Shown one piece after another: positions 1-7,499 of a stretch of 45,691 nt of DNA. This DNA comes from Chlorobaculum sp. (GTDB taxonomy: Bacteria > Bacteroidota > Chlorobiia > Chlorobiales > Chlorobiaceae). The DNA lies in NCBI GenBank assembly GCA_013334655.1, contig JAAXXD010000012.1:1-45691 (forward strand). Direction: 5' to 3'. The notes beneath the pieces are model-generated. The model ran no database searches. It saw only the letters and a list, made by a program, of their open reading frames with translations, and was not told the DNA's origin. The stretch's first letter is position 1; each line of letters opens with the position of its first letter. The position numbers were made by a program, and so were the translations under genes.

Positions 1-569
1 TGGGAGACGGTGAGTTTTGTTGTTTGCAAGTTGTTGACCAGGCCGATGAGCATTCGGCGGTTGCGGGGGTCGAGGTCGGAGGTGGGTTCGTCCATGACGA
101 GCAGCTCCGGCTTCATGACGAGCACCGCGGCCAGCGCGGCGAAGCGCTTCTGGCCTTGCGAGAGGTGCGCGGGCGGTTTGTCGCGCAGCTCCCAGAGGCT
201 GAACAGCCGCAGTAGGCGCTCGGCTTCGGCGTGGCTTTCGTCCTCATCCATGCCGAGGTTCGATGGGCCGAAGAGCACGTCGTCGTACACTCTCGCCATG
301 AAAAGCTGGTCGTCCGGCTTTTGAAACACCAGCCCCACCATACGCCGAATCTGCTCGACCGTTTTCCGCTCCGCCGCGACGCCGCCGATTCGCGCCGATC
401 CCGACTGCGGCAGGTGCCAGGCGTTGAGGTGGCTGACGAGGGTCGATTTGCCCGCGCCGTTCGATCCGGCGATGCCGACCGATTCGCCCTTCGCGACGCG
501 GAGGCTGAGGCCGTCGAGCGCTTTGGTGCCGTCGGGGTAGGTGAATGCGAGCTGTTCGATGTCGATCAA
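1..569 (-). CDS. cbiO: ECF nickel/cobalt transporter ATP-binding protein (partial, C-terminus beyond window)
   Basis: ATPase of a group I energy-coupling-factor importer; it would hydrolyse ATP on the cytoplasmic face to drive Ni2+ or Co2+ uptake through CbiM and CbiQ. The visible 189 residues contain the Walker A loop (GSNGAGKST), the Q-loop (VFQKPDDQLF, typical of CbiO), the signature LSQGQKRFAALAAVL and Walker B with catalytic Glu (LLVMDEPTSDLDP). The reading frame runs off the left edge just after the D-loop, before the switch His is complete. I chose a TTG start at 569 because GGAG lies about 8 nt upstream and no ATG is available; the N-terminus then begins directly at the usual first beta strand. 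It is last in the run outer-membrane gene-cbiM-cbiQ-cbiO, 27 nt behind cbiQ. Nickel is favoured over cobalt by the nearby nikR. Confidence 0.93.
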   Translation of the reverse strand, partial: MIDIEQLAFTYPDGTKALDGLSLRVAKGESVGIAGSNGAGKSTLVSHLNAWHLPQSGSARIGGVAAERKTVEQIRRMVGLVFQKPDDQLFMARVYDDVLFGPSNLGMDEDESHAEAERLLRLFSLWELRDKPPAHLSQGQKRFAALAAVLVMKPELLVMDEPTSDLDPRNRRMLIGLVNNLQTTKLTVS

Positions 570-596
570 AACGGGTACTCCTGCCGGAAAAAGCGT

Positions 597-1343
597 TCAG
601 AAAAAGAAGCGGATCATGCCGAAAAGCGCCGCTGCGCCCGCGATTGCAGCGAGGTCGCCGGGCTTTATCGCGATAGCCGCGCGCGAATCCAGCGCCGCTC
701 GGAAGCCGCGCGCGCTCATCGCCATGTAAATCCGCTCCGCCCGCGCTGTCGTGCGGATGAGCAGCGAGCCGATGAGCTTTGCCGTGACGAGCGGCCCCTT
801 GCCGCGCTTGCCGAAGCTTCGCAGGTCGCGTGCTTTCTGCATCATTTCTGCCTCTTCGGCGAGCAGGAAGCTGTAGCGGTAGACAAGCAGCAGTTGCGTG
901 ACGAACGGTTCCGGCACGCGCAGGCTTCGGAGCGCCATGCCGAAGCGGTGGAACGGCATGACGGCCATGAGCGAGAGCAGGGCGGCGAGCGTGACGAGCG
1001 TTTTCAGCACGATCACCGAGGCCGAAACCGTGCCGCCGGTGATGGCGACTCCGCCGATCGTCACGGCGGTCGAGCGGTCGAGCGCGAGGTTGCCCGCCGC
1101 CATGAAGAGGATGAAGGGCGACGCGATCACGAGGCGCTTGACGAGCGGCAAAACCGGGATGCTGGCGGCGGTGGCGAGGAGCAGCGGAACGGCAGCGAAG
1201 GCTATCACCCCAGCGAGGTCGAACTTCGGCACGGAGATGACGAAAATGATGAAGAGCGCGAGGATGACGATGGCCGCGCCGTCTCCAACCGGAAGCGGGC
1301 GCGCCTCTGCGTGCATGGTTTCGATGCCGGAACGCTGCATCAC
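597..1343 (-). CDS. cbiQ: ECF transporter transmembrane (T) component CbiQ
   Basis: Integral membrane T component that couples the ATPase to the substrate-binding CbiM protein. The 248-residue length is normal. After a short cytoplasmic N-terminus there are clustered hydrophobic helices (roughly residues 25-45, 50-80, 105-130), then a charged cytoplasmic stretch with the coupling-helix signature (RIYMAMSARGFR, containing the conserved Ala-Arg-Gly), and a terminal membrane helix. The start codon overlaps the cbiM stop by 4 nt (ATGA), implying translational coupling, and the gene sits between cbiM and cbiO as is usual for Ni/Co systems. Confidence 0.93.
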   Translation of the reverse strand: MMQRSGIETMHAEARPLPVGDGAAIVILALFIIFVISVPKFDLAGVIAFAAVPLLLATAASIPVLPLVKRLVIASPFILFMAAGNLALDRSTAVTIGGVAITGGTVSASVIVLKTLVTLAALLSLMAVMPFHRFGMALRSLRVPEPFVTQLLLVYRYSFLLAEEAEMMQKARDLRSFGKRGKGPLVTAKLIGSLLIRTTARAERIYMAMSARGFRAALDSRAAIAIKPGDLAAIAGAAALFGMIRFFF

Positions 1344-2377
1344 GAGGACGTTGTTGCTGTTGAACTGTCGCGACGATTGCGAAGCAGCAGCCCCGCCGCG
1401 CCAGCGAGCAGCAGCACCATCAGGCTGCCCGCGATGCCGGAGAGTGACGTGCCGGGGTGAACGGGAGAAGTATCAGACGTTTTGTCCGTCGCCGGATTGC
1501 CGGTCCGCCTGAAATCGTAATCGGGCAGAATAGCCAGTTTTTCCTGCATCGCGGCAAGAAACTCATGGGAAGCTTCAGCGGGAGAGGCCAGCTCTTCCGC
1601 GCCGGTAACTTTGCCTATCGACCACTCCAGACCATCCGGCTTTGAAGAGGCGAACCACGAGAGCGCACCGCCAATGGCGAGCGCGACGACGAAGAGCGTT
1701 GCCGTCACGAAGCCGCTTTTCGGCGCGTGGGTTTCGCTTGCCACCCTCAACAATCCCGGCTCGGTCGATGCGATGAACGACAGCACGCCCCAGGTCAGCA
1801 CCCCTTCGACGATGCCGATGGCTGCGTGGATCGGCAGCATGAAGAGCACGAAGGTGCCGAACGGCAGATCGGAGATGCCGGAGAGCGAGGTCTGGAGCAC
1901 CACCGAAAAGGCTCCCGCCAGCAGCCCGAGCATGGCGGCGGCGATGCTCGCCGTGGCGAAGCGTATTGACGATGCTCCGTCACCAGCAATCGGTCGAAAG
2001 ACGAATGGCCAGGCGATGAATGCCGGGATGAAAGCCATGTTGAAGATGTTACAGCCGAGCGCGAGCAGGCCGCCGTCGGCAAAGAAGAGCGCCTGGATCA
2101 CGAGCACCGAAGCGAGCGTGATGAAGGCCCGCCACGGGCCGAGCAGCACGGCGAGCAGGAGGCCGCCGCCGATGTGGCCGCTCGATCCGGTGCCGGGAAT
2201 GGTGAAGTTGATCATCTGCGCCGCGAAAACGAACGCGCCCATCACCCCCATGAGCACGGTCTTCGATCCGTCAGGTTCCGCCGGGATTTTCCTCGACGAC
2301 AGTCCGATCATTCCGGCGCTGACCGCCCAGAATGCGCCGCCGACAACTGGCGAAAGCAAGGCATCTGACATGTGCAT
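1340..2377 (-). CDS. cbiM: Ni/Co ECF transporter substrate component CbiM fused to a PDGLE (CbiN-like) domain
   Basis: Substrate-capture membrane subunit (S component) of a nickel/cobalt ECF importer. The N-terminus begins MHMSDALLSP, so the His at position 2 that with the N-terminal amine binds metal in NikM/CbiM is present; a second His in SGHIGGG (His68) matches the other known ligand. Residues 1-205 form the CbiM helical core. Residues 247-251 read PDGLE, the hallmark of the domain that replaces CbiN/NikN, followed by an extracytoplasmic loop and a last helix near residues 312-332. At 345 residues it fits a CbiM-PDGLE fusion, so no separate cbiN is needed. Its start lies 22 nt behind the outer-membrane gene. 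Metal choice cannot be read from the sequence; linkage to nikR suggests nickel. Confidence 0.93.
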   Translation of the reverse strand: MHMSDALLSPVVGGAFWAVSAGMIGLSSRKIPAEPDGSKTVLMGVMGAFVFAAQMINFTIPGTGSSGHIGGGLLLAVLLGPWRAFITLASVLVIQALFFADGGLLALGCNIFNMAFIPAFIAWPFVFRPIAGDGASSIRFATASIAAAMLGLLAGAFSVVLQTSLSGISDLPFGTFVLFMLPIHAAIGIVEGVLTWGVLSFIASTEPGLLRVASETHAPKSGFVTATLFVVALAIGGALSWFASSKPDGLEWSIGKVTGAEELASPAEASHEFLAAMQEKLAILPDYDFRRTGNPATDKTSDTSPVHPGTSLSGIAGSLMVLLLAGAAGLLLRNRRDSSTATTSS

Positions 2378-2399
2378 GGTTCGTACTCCCGTGGTTTGG

Positions 2400-3194
2400 T
2401 TAGAAGCGCATCGTCACGCCCGCCAGCAGCGTGGTGTCGGTTTCGGCGTCGTTCAGGCCACCTCGGATACCGAGGTCGATGTCAGCACTGTCGTTAACCG
2501 CGTAGATCAGGCCGCCAAGAATGTAGGCCGGATCGGTGTCAGACTCCCTGTCCGGATTGGTCTCGATGCCGAGATCACCCACAGCCCTGAGCTTGTCGGT
2601 GACGTTCAGCTCGGCAGCTATCGATGCTCGCCAAATATCCTTGTTCGAGCTTTCGCTGACCGATTCGAGCCGGTATTCATTGCGGTTGTAGCCGATATTG
2701 AAGTGCATGGAGGTCAGCTTGGCCTTGTGCGTGGCCACCAGAGTCACGCCGCCCGACACCTTGCCGTTGCCGAAGCCCTTGCTGTCGTTGCCGGTCGGCA
2801 GGGTGAGACCGGGCTTGACGGCGAAGCTGAATCCGGTGTCTTCATTGATGTAGAAGCGCCATTTGATTTGCAGCGCGAGGTCGCCGAAGCCGTTTCCATC
2901 CGTAAGCTTCACGCCATCAGCTTTCTCCGTATACCACTCCCACGGCATACCGGCGACAAGGTCGATGTTGTCCGTGAGACCATAGCAGAGCGTGGCGGAG
3001 AGTGCGCCGTTCGTCGATTTGTGAGAAACGCCGCCATCATCTGCTTCGTCTCTGGCGGAGTCAATGCCGAGTTCGATCTGGCCGTGGCCCGTGCCCTGCG
3101 TGCCGGTATCCTCGGTGACGAGCGGCATGGTGGCAAAAAGCGGCGTCGAGCAAAGCATGAGTGCCGAGGCTAAAAGCGTGGATTTTTTCTGCAT
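2400..3194 (-). CDS. putative outer-membrane beta-barrel protein linked to the Ni/Co importer
   Basis: A 264-residue secreted protein. From the ATG at 3194 it starts MQKKSTLLASALMLCSTPLFA, a standard Sec signal peptide with cleavage near residue 21. The mature part is a series of alternating amphipathic strands (for example GHGQIELGIDSARDE, LTSMHFNIGYNRNEY) and ends in TTLLAGVTMRF, a terminal aromatic typical of barrels inserted by BAM. It resembles the family called MetA-pathway of phenol degradation outer-membrane proteins, an assignment that says little about substrate. The frame is open 40 codons further upstream, but that extension would bury the signal peptide. It is first in the run with cbiM-cbiQ-cbiO, directly behind a candidate NikR operator, so a role in carrying nickel across the outer membrane is a reasonable inference, not shown. 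Confidence 0.8.
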   Translation of the reverse strand: MQKKSTLLASALMLCSTPLFATMPLVTEDTGTQGTGHGQIELGIDSARDEADDGGVSHKSTNGALSATLCYGLTDNIDLVAGMPWEWYTEKADGVKLTDGNGFGDLALQIKWRFYINEDTGFSFAVKPGLTLPTGNDSKGFGNGKVSGGVTLVATHKAKLTSMHFNIGYNRNEYRLESVSESSNKDIWRASIAAELNVTDKLRAVGDLGIETNPDRESDTDPAYILGGLIYAVNDSADIDLGIRGGLNDAETDTTLLAGVTMRF

Positions 3195-3213
3195 GGTGAA
3201 GCGATGTTGTGGT

Positions 3214-3250
3214 TGTTGATAGCATGAAAATAATATTTGTGCTATCGACA
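3214..3250 (-). promoter_or_regulatory. candidate NikR operator (11-bp inverted repeat)
   Basis: TGTTGATAGCA at 3214-3224 and TGCTATCGACA at 3240-3250 form an inverted repeat with one mismatch in 11 pairs, separated by 15 nt. It lies 20-56 nt upstream of the outer-membrane gene that heads the nickel/cobalt transport run, in the right place to block a promoter. NikR is a tetrameric ribbon-helix-helix repressor that binds two spaced half-sites; the half-site differs from the enterobacterial GTATGA, but NikR sites vary between phyla. The site is seen; the regulator is inferred from nikR at 3837-4241. Confidence 0.5.
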
Positions 3251-3367
3251 GACAACAGGTAACGGCATTGAATCGTATTGCGGGGAGCTGTTCGTATCCG
3301 ATGAAATACCGCAATCAGAGCTTGAGCAGTGTGGAAATTTGTTCGAGGAAGGGCGCCGACGACTCTG

Positions 3368-3594
3368 AAACAGCAATTGGGCTGAAGCCCCGATTTATTC
3401 ACTCTTCATTAACCCCGTCCCGAAAGCTTTCGGGACGGGGCAATGGTTGAAGAGAACAATTGACTCTGTCATATTCAGGAGGGATTTATCCCGACGGATA
3501 TTCATCTCATCTTTCATTAATATTGCCCCGGCTTTCAAGCCGGGGTGAGTCAATCAGAAAAACATCTGGGCTTCAGCCCAATCTTTTGCTGTTT
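3368..3594. repeat. composite palindromic repeat element with nested hairpins
   Basis: Outer arms AAACAGCAATTGGGCTGAAG (onward to 3390) and the complementary segment 3568-3594 (GGGCTTCAGCCCAAT plus TGCTGTTT) face each other. Inside are a perfect 28-bp palindrome at 3413-3440 centred on GAAAGCTTTC, and a 20-bp hairpin at 3526-3545 (CCCCGGCTT, TC, AAGCCGGGG). No credible reading frame is present. It has the look of a non-autonomous palindromic repeat. Confidence 0.6.
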
Positions 3595-3636
3595 GCCGCC
3601 ACGGACAAAGCGATTTGTCAGAAAAATCATCCACAT

Positions 3637-3737
3637 TCATGGAAAGGAGCGGAGCGACGTGGCAATCCAGATAAAACGATCACAACGCGCTGCTCATGAA
3701 TCGCCACATCCCGACAAGTCGGGATTCGCGATGACGG
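3637..3737. repeat. degenerate long inverted repeat of the widespread GGAGCGAAGCGACGTGGCAATCC type
   Basis: GGAGCGGAGCGACGTGGCAA (from about 3646) faces AATCGCCACATCCCGAC and TTCGCGATGACG (ending near 3737). A nested perfect hairpin ATCCCGACAAGTCGGGAT occupies 3708-3725. Repeats of this form recur in intergenic DNA of several phyla; this copy is visibly eroded. The rest of the gene-free stretch 3195-3836 holds nothing else I can name. Confidence 0.5.
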
Positions 3738-3836
3738 ATTACAGGCTTCAGATGGAATGAAAAAAAACGATTCAGATATAGTGAAATGCCTGTAACACGA
3801 TCCCTGTTCAGGGAAAGCGATTCAATGCCGTTATGG

Positions 3837-4241
3837 TCAATCAGCGGATGATACGGAGAGGCTGAGATGCTTCACGCCGACCAGCACTTTGAGGGCGCTG
3901 GAGAGCTTTTCGATCTCCGGGGCGTTGCCCTTGACGGCGATCACTTCGAGGCAGTTTTCGTGGTCGAGGTGCACATGCTGGGTCGAGATGATGAGGTCGT
4001 GGAAGTCGTGCTGGATGTCGATCAGGCGGTTGACCAGCTCGCGCTTGTGGTGGTCGTAGGTCATCACGATGGCTCCGGCAACCAGGCCGCCCTCCATCTT
4101 TGTTTTGTGCAGCAGCTCCTCGCGGATGAGGTCACGGAGGGCTTCCGACCGGCTCTGGTAGCCCTGGGCCTTGATGTGCCGGTCGAAAGCCTCGATCAGT
4201 TCCCTGTCGAGCGAGATGCCGAATCGGTACAGGTCGCTCAC
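3837..4241 (-). CDS. nikR: nickel-responsive transcriptional regulator NikR
   Basis: A 134-residue repressor of nickel uptake genes. Residues 1-45 are a ribbon-helix-helix DNA-binding domain (YRFGISLDRELIEAFDRHI, then RSEALRDLIRE). Residues 55-134 are the ACT-like metal-binding domain. The four high-affinity nickel ligands of the family are all present with regular spacing: His78, His89, His91 and Cys97 (in DIQHDFH and HVHLDHENC), matching His76/87/89/Cys95 of the E. coli protein. It starts 4 nt after the gltA-like stop, so it is probably co-transcribed with the sudBA-like pair. Its likely target is the importer run 640 bp downstream on the same strand. Confidence 0.95.
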   Translation of the reverse strand: MSDLYRFGISLDRELIEAFDRHIKAQGYQSRSEALRDLIREELLHKTKMEGGLVAGAIVMTYDHHKRELVNRLIDIQHDFHDLIISTQHVHLDHENCLEVIAVKGNAPEIEKLSSALKVLVGVKHLSLSVSSAD

Positions 4242-4245
4242 TGTC

Positions 4246-5697
4246 TCACCACTCGCTGAAATTCTGCGCCGTACCGGCGAGCTTCTCGTTGATGGCCGCC
4301 GCCGCCGTGCGTCCCGCGCCCATCGCGAGGATCACGGTCGCGCCGCCCGTGACGATGTCTCCACCGGCATAGACGTTCTCCTTGGAGGTCTGCATGGTGT
4401 TGACGTCAACCACGATGGTCTCCTTCTTGCTGACCTCGATGTCGGGCGTGGTCTGCTTGATGAGCGGGTTGGAGCCGTTGCCGATGGAGATGATCGCCAT
4501 GTCGATGGGCAGGAGGAACTCCGATCCGGGCACGGGCACCGGGCGGCGGCGTCCCGAATCGTCGGGTTCGCCGAGAGCCATCTTCTGGCACTGCACTCCG
4601 GTGAGCCACGCCTTGTCGTCGCCGACGAATTCAAGCGGAATGGTCTGCAACATGAATTCGATCCCCTCCTTCTGCGCATGGTGGATCTCCTCCTCGCGGG
4701 CGGGCATCTCCGCTTCGGAGCGGCGATAGACGATGTAGGCGTGCTCCGCGCCGAGCCTCTTGGCGGTGCGCACGGCATCCATCGCAGTGTTGCCGCCGCC
4801 GAAAACCGCGACGCTTTTGCCCTTGCAGTCGAACACCGGCGTATCGCTGCTTTTCATGAAGTCGTACGCTTTCATGAGGTTGACCCTCGTCAGGAACTCG
4901 TTGGCCGCGAGCACGCCAACCAGATTCTCACCGGGGATGCCCATGAACCACGGCAGACCCGCGCCGACGCCGATGAAGACCGCGTCGAAGCCCTCCTCCT
5001 CCATCAGCTCGTCCACGGTGATCGTCCGTCCGACCACCACGTCCGTCCTGAACTCGATGCCCATGCGGCGCAGGCCGTCAAGCTCCTCGCGGACGATCTC
5101 CTTCGGCAGGCGGAACTCCGGAATGCCGTACATCAGGACGCCGCCAAGCTCGTGCAGCGCTTCGAAGATCACCACCTTGTGGCCGAATTGCGCCAGATCG
5201 TTAGCGCAGCTCAAACCCGCCGGTCCGCTGCCGACGACAGCCACCTTCTTGCCTGTGGGGGGGGCGAGCACCGGGTCGATCCGCTGGCCGCTCAGGCGCT
5301 CGTAGTCGCCGACGAAGCGTTCGAGGTTGCCGATGGCTACCGGCTCGTGCTTCTTGCCGATCACGCACACCTTCTCGCACTGATCCTCCTGCGGGCAGAC
5401 GCGACCGCAGATCGAGGGGAGCACGTTATCCTCCTTGACCTTCCTGACCGCGCCCATGAAGTCCCCCTCGGCGATGAGCTTGATGAACTGGTCGATCTTG
5501 ATATTGACCGGGCATCCGGCGATGCAGACCGGATCCTTGCACTGGATGCAGCGCAAGGCCTCCATTTGCGCCAGTTCGGGCGTCAGGCCGAGATGAACCT
5601 CCTGAAAATTGCCGATGCGAACCTGCGGATCCTGCGCGGGCATCTCCTGGCGGGGAATGGCCATGCGTTCCTTGGCCGTGATCTTTCGTGCATCCAT
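4246..5697 (-). CDS. gltA: NADPH-dependent glutamate synthase small-subunit-like / SudA-NfnB-type flavoprotein
   Basis: FAD- and Fe-S-containing pyridine-nucleotide oxidoreductase, 483 residues from the ATG at 5697; a TTG 63 nt further upstream also keeps frame but gives an atypical N-terminus. Near the N-terminus are two cysteine clusters for Fe-S centres (CIQCKDPVCIAGCPVN and CGRVCPQEDQCEKVCV). An FAD dinucleotide-binding loop (VVGSGPAGLSCAND), an NADPH-binding loop (FGGGNTAMDAVRTA) and the C-terminal YAGGDIVTGGATVILAMGAG follow. The gene is 131 nt behind a ferredoxin-NAD reductase-like partner (5829-6674), the arrangement of SudAB (sulfide dehydrogenase) and NfnAB (ferredoxin:NADP transhydrogenase). 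In a phototroph with low-potential ferredoxin an Nfn-like electron-transfer role is as plausible as glutamate synthesis; no large GltB subunit is nearby. Confidence 0.88.
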   Translation of the reverse strand: MDARKITAKERMAIPRQEMPAQDPQVRIGNFQEVHLGLTPELAQMEALRCIQCKDPVCIAGCPVNIKIDQFIKLIAEGDFMGAVRKVKEDNVLPSICGRVCPQEDQCEKVCVIGKKHEPVAIGNLERFVGDYERLSGQRIDPVLAPPTGKKVAVVGSGPAGLSCANDLAQFGHKVVIFEALHELGGVLMYGIPEFRLPKEIVREELDGLRRMGIEFRTDVVVGRTITVDELMEEEGFDAVFIGVGAGLPWFMGIPGENLVGVLAANEFLTRVNLMKAYDFMKSSDTPVFDCKGKSVAVFGGGNTAMDAVRTAKRLGAEHAYIVYRRSEAEMPAREEEIHHAQKEGIEFMLQTIPLEFVGDDKAWLTGVQCQKMALGEPDDSGRRRPVPVPGSEFLLPIDMAIISIGNGSNPLIKQTTPDIEVSKKETIVVDVNTMQTSKENVYAGGDIVTGGATVILAMGAGRTAAAAINEKLAGTAQNFSEW

Positions 5698-5828
5698 GAT
5701 GATGGCTGGTTTATCCGTGAAATGTGTTTTCGTGAAAAGCTCCCCGACCGGATGCCGCAAGCAAGACTCCGGAAGGGTGGCTGTGATGGTGATTGATAGC
5801 TACGTTCTACGTTCTGATTATGCAGGCC

Positions 5829-6674
5829 TCAAGCCTTTCCCGTCAGATTGCACCGATGGGCAAAAGCTTCGTCGGCCTCTTTCTCTTCGTGATGGTAAAT
5901 TCTGTTCCTGTCGGCAAGGTTCTTGAAATCGACCTGGTGGGCGTCGAACTCCGGGCCGTCGATGCAGCCGAACTTGATCTCATTGCCGACCGTGACGCGG
6001 CAGCCGCCGCACATGCCGGTGCCGTCGATCATGATGGGGTTGAGGCTCACGACGGTCTTGATGCCGTAGGGGCGGGTGACCTCGGCCACGGCCCTCATCA
6101 TCGGGATCGGGCCGATGGCGAGCACGAAGTCGATCTTCTTGCCCGAGTCGATCAGCTCCTGAAGCTTCTGGGTGACGAAGCCGTGGAAGCCGTACGAGCC
6201 GTCATCGGTGGTGATGTAGGCCTCGTCGCTGACCGCCTTCATCTCCTCTTCGAGGATCACGAGATCTTTCGAGCGTGCGCCGTTGATGGTGATGACATAG
6301 TTGCCCGCCTCCTTCAGCGCCGCCGCCGTCGGGTAGGCGATAGCCGTGCCCACGCCACCGCCGATGCTGACCGCCGTGCCGAAGTGCTCGATGTGCGACG
6401 GTGTGCCGAGCGGGCCGACCACGTCGGCAATCGAATCGCCCGCCTCCTTGCGGTTCAGCTCACGGGTCGATTTCCCCGCTCCCTGCGCGATGATGGTGAT
6501 GGTGCCCTTTTCGGGATCCGAATCAGCGATGGTCAGAGGAATGCGCTCGCCGTTCTGTTCGATCCTGATGATGACGAACTGGCCGGCTTTTCGCTTTTTT
6601 GCGATCCTCGGAGCCTCGATTTCGAATTTTTTAATATTTTCAGCTAAAAAAATAGCGGAAACAATCCTGTACAT
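5829..6674 (-). CDS. sulfide dehydrogenase / dihydroorotate-dehydrogenase-electron-transfer-like FAD/NAD(P)-binding protein (SudB/NfnA-like)
   Basis: Ferredoxin-NADP-reductase-fold subunit, 281 residues from the ATG at 6674 (MYRIVSAIFLAENIKKF). The frame is open 53 codons further upstream, but that part is hydrophobic, AT-rich and outside the family. An N-terminal FAD-binding barrel contains RIPLTIADSD; a central NAD(P) domain has SIGGGVGTAIAYPTA; the C-terminus carries four cysteines (Cys-Gly-Gly-Cys in GTGMCGGCRVTV, then KFGCIDGPEF) that match the [2Fe-2S] ligands of PyrK/SudB/NfnA. It precedes the gltA-like flavoprotein, so the two probably form a heterodimeric bifurcating or transhydrogenase enzyme in the cytoplasm. 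PyrK is an alternative, but pyrD lies 16 kb away. Confidence 0.87.
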   Translation of the reverse strand: MYRIVSAIFLAENIKKFEIEAPRIAKKRKAGQFVIIRIEQNGERIPLTIADSDPEKGTITIIAQGAGKSTRELNRKEAGDSIADVVGPLGTPSHIEHFGTAVSIGGGVGTAIAYPTAAALKEAGNYVITINGARSKDLVILEEEMKAVSDEAYITTDDGSYGFHGFVTQKLQELIDSGKKIDFVLAIGPIPMMRAVAEVTRPYGIKTVVSLNPIMIDGTGMCGGCRVTVGNEIKFGCIDGPEFDAHQVDFKNLADRNRIYHHEEKEADEAFAHRCNLTGKA

Positions 6675-6868
6675 TGTTCTTTCGATTACTCGTGGTATGT
6701 GGATTGGAATGACTTTCAGCAGGGAAGCGAGAAAGAGAATGAAAGTCACATAAGCGTGTATAATACGGTGAGAACTTCTTAAAAAAAAGACGCTTTGAAG
6801 CTTTTTCGACGTTTCCGGCGTTTTTTTCACCAACCGGAGCTTATCCGCAACGTTTTAATCTTTTTCCC

Positions 6869-7477
6869 ATGATATTTATTGCCGATTATGGCGCCGGAAA
6901 CCTCAGATCGGTGCACAAGGCTTTCGATTATCTCGGCATTGAGGCGGTCGTCAGCGACAAGGCTTCGGAGATGAGCCGATACGAAAAAGTGCTCATTCCG
7001 GGAGTGGGGGCGTTCGGCCCTGCCATGGAGGCGCTGAACCGCCAGGGCTTCGGCGAGGCGCTCAAGGAGCATATCGACAAAGGGCGCAGCGTGCTCGGCA
7101 TCTGCCTCGGCATGCAGCTCTTTTTGACTGAGAGCGAGGAGATGGGCCAGAACAAGGGACTTGGCATCGTGCCTGGCCAGGTGCTCCGCTTCAGGAGCAG
7201 CGAGGACAAGATTCCGCAGATCGGCTGGAACTCGGTTGACCTCTGCCAGAAAGATTCCGTCCTTTTCCGCAACATTCCCGACCAGTCTTACTTCTACTTC
7301 GTGCACTCCTACTATTGCAGCCCGGACGAGCCGGAAAGCGTGGCCGCGACCACCTTTTTCGCCGGGAAAAATTTTTGTTCGGCCATTGAAAAAAATGGTA
7401 TTTTCGCGGTACAGTTTCACCCGGAAAAAAGCTCCGAGGCGGGCTTGCAGGTGCTGAAAAATTTTGCAGAGCTTTAA
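6869..7477 (+). CDS. hisH: imidazole glycerol phosphate synthase, glutamine amidotransferase subunit HisH
   Basis: Class I glutaminase subunit that delivers ammonia to HisF in the fifth step of histidine synthesis. The 202-residue protein shows the nucleophile elbow GICLGMQLF with Cys79, and the His184/Glu186 pair in FHPEKS completes the triad. The oxyanion-strand motif (IPGVGAFGPAMEAL) is also present. It starts 194 nt from the divergent sudB-like gene, so both promoters must lie in 6675-6868. hisA follows after 22 nt; hisF is not in the window. Confidence 0.97.
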   Translation: MIFIADYGAGNLRSVHKAFDYLGIEAVVSDKASEMSRYEKVLIPGVGAFGPAMEALNRQGFGEALKEHIDKGRSVLGICLGMQLFLTESEEMGQNKGLGIVPGQVLRFRSSEDKIPQIGWNSVDLCQKDSVLFRNIPDQSYFYFVHSYYCSPDEPESVAATTFFAGKNFCSAIEKNGIFAVQFHPEKSSEAGLQVLKNFAEL

Positions 7478-7499
7478 AAGGTGTTGAGGTTTATACACT

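Noticed and set aside
4171-5796. Plus-strand open frame of 541 codons antisense to the gltA-like gene
   Set aside because: Shadow of a clearly recognisable flavoprotein; no plausible start region or motif.
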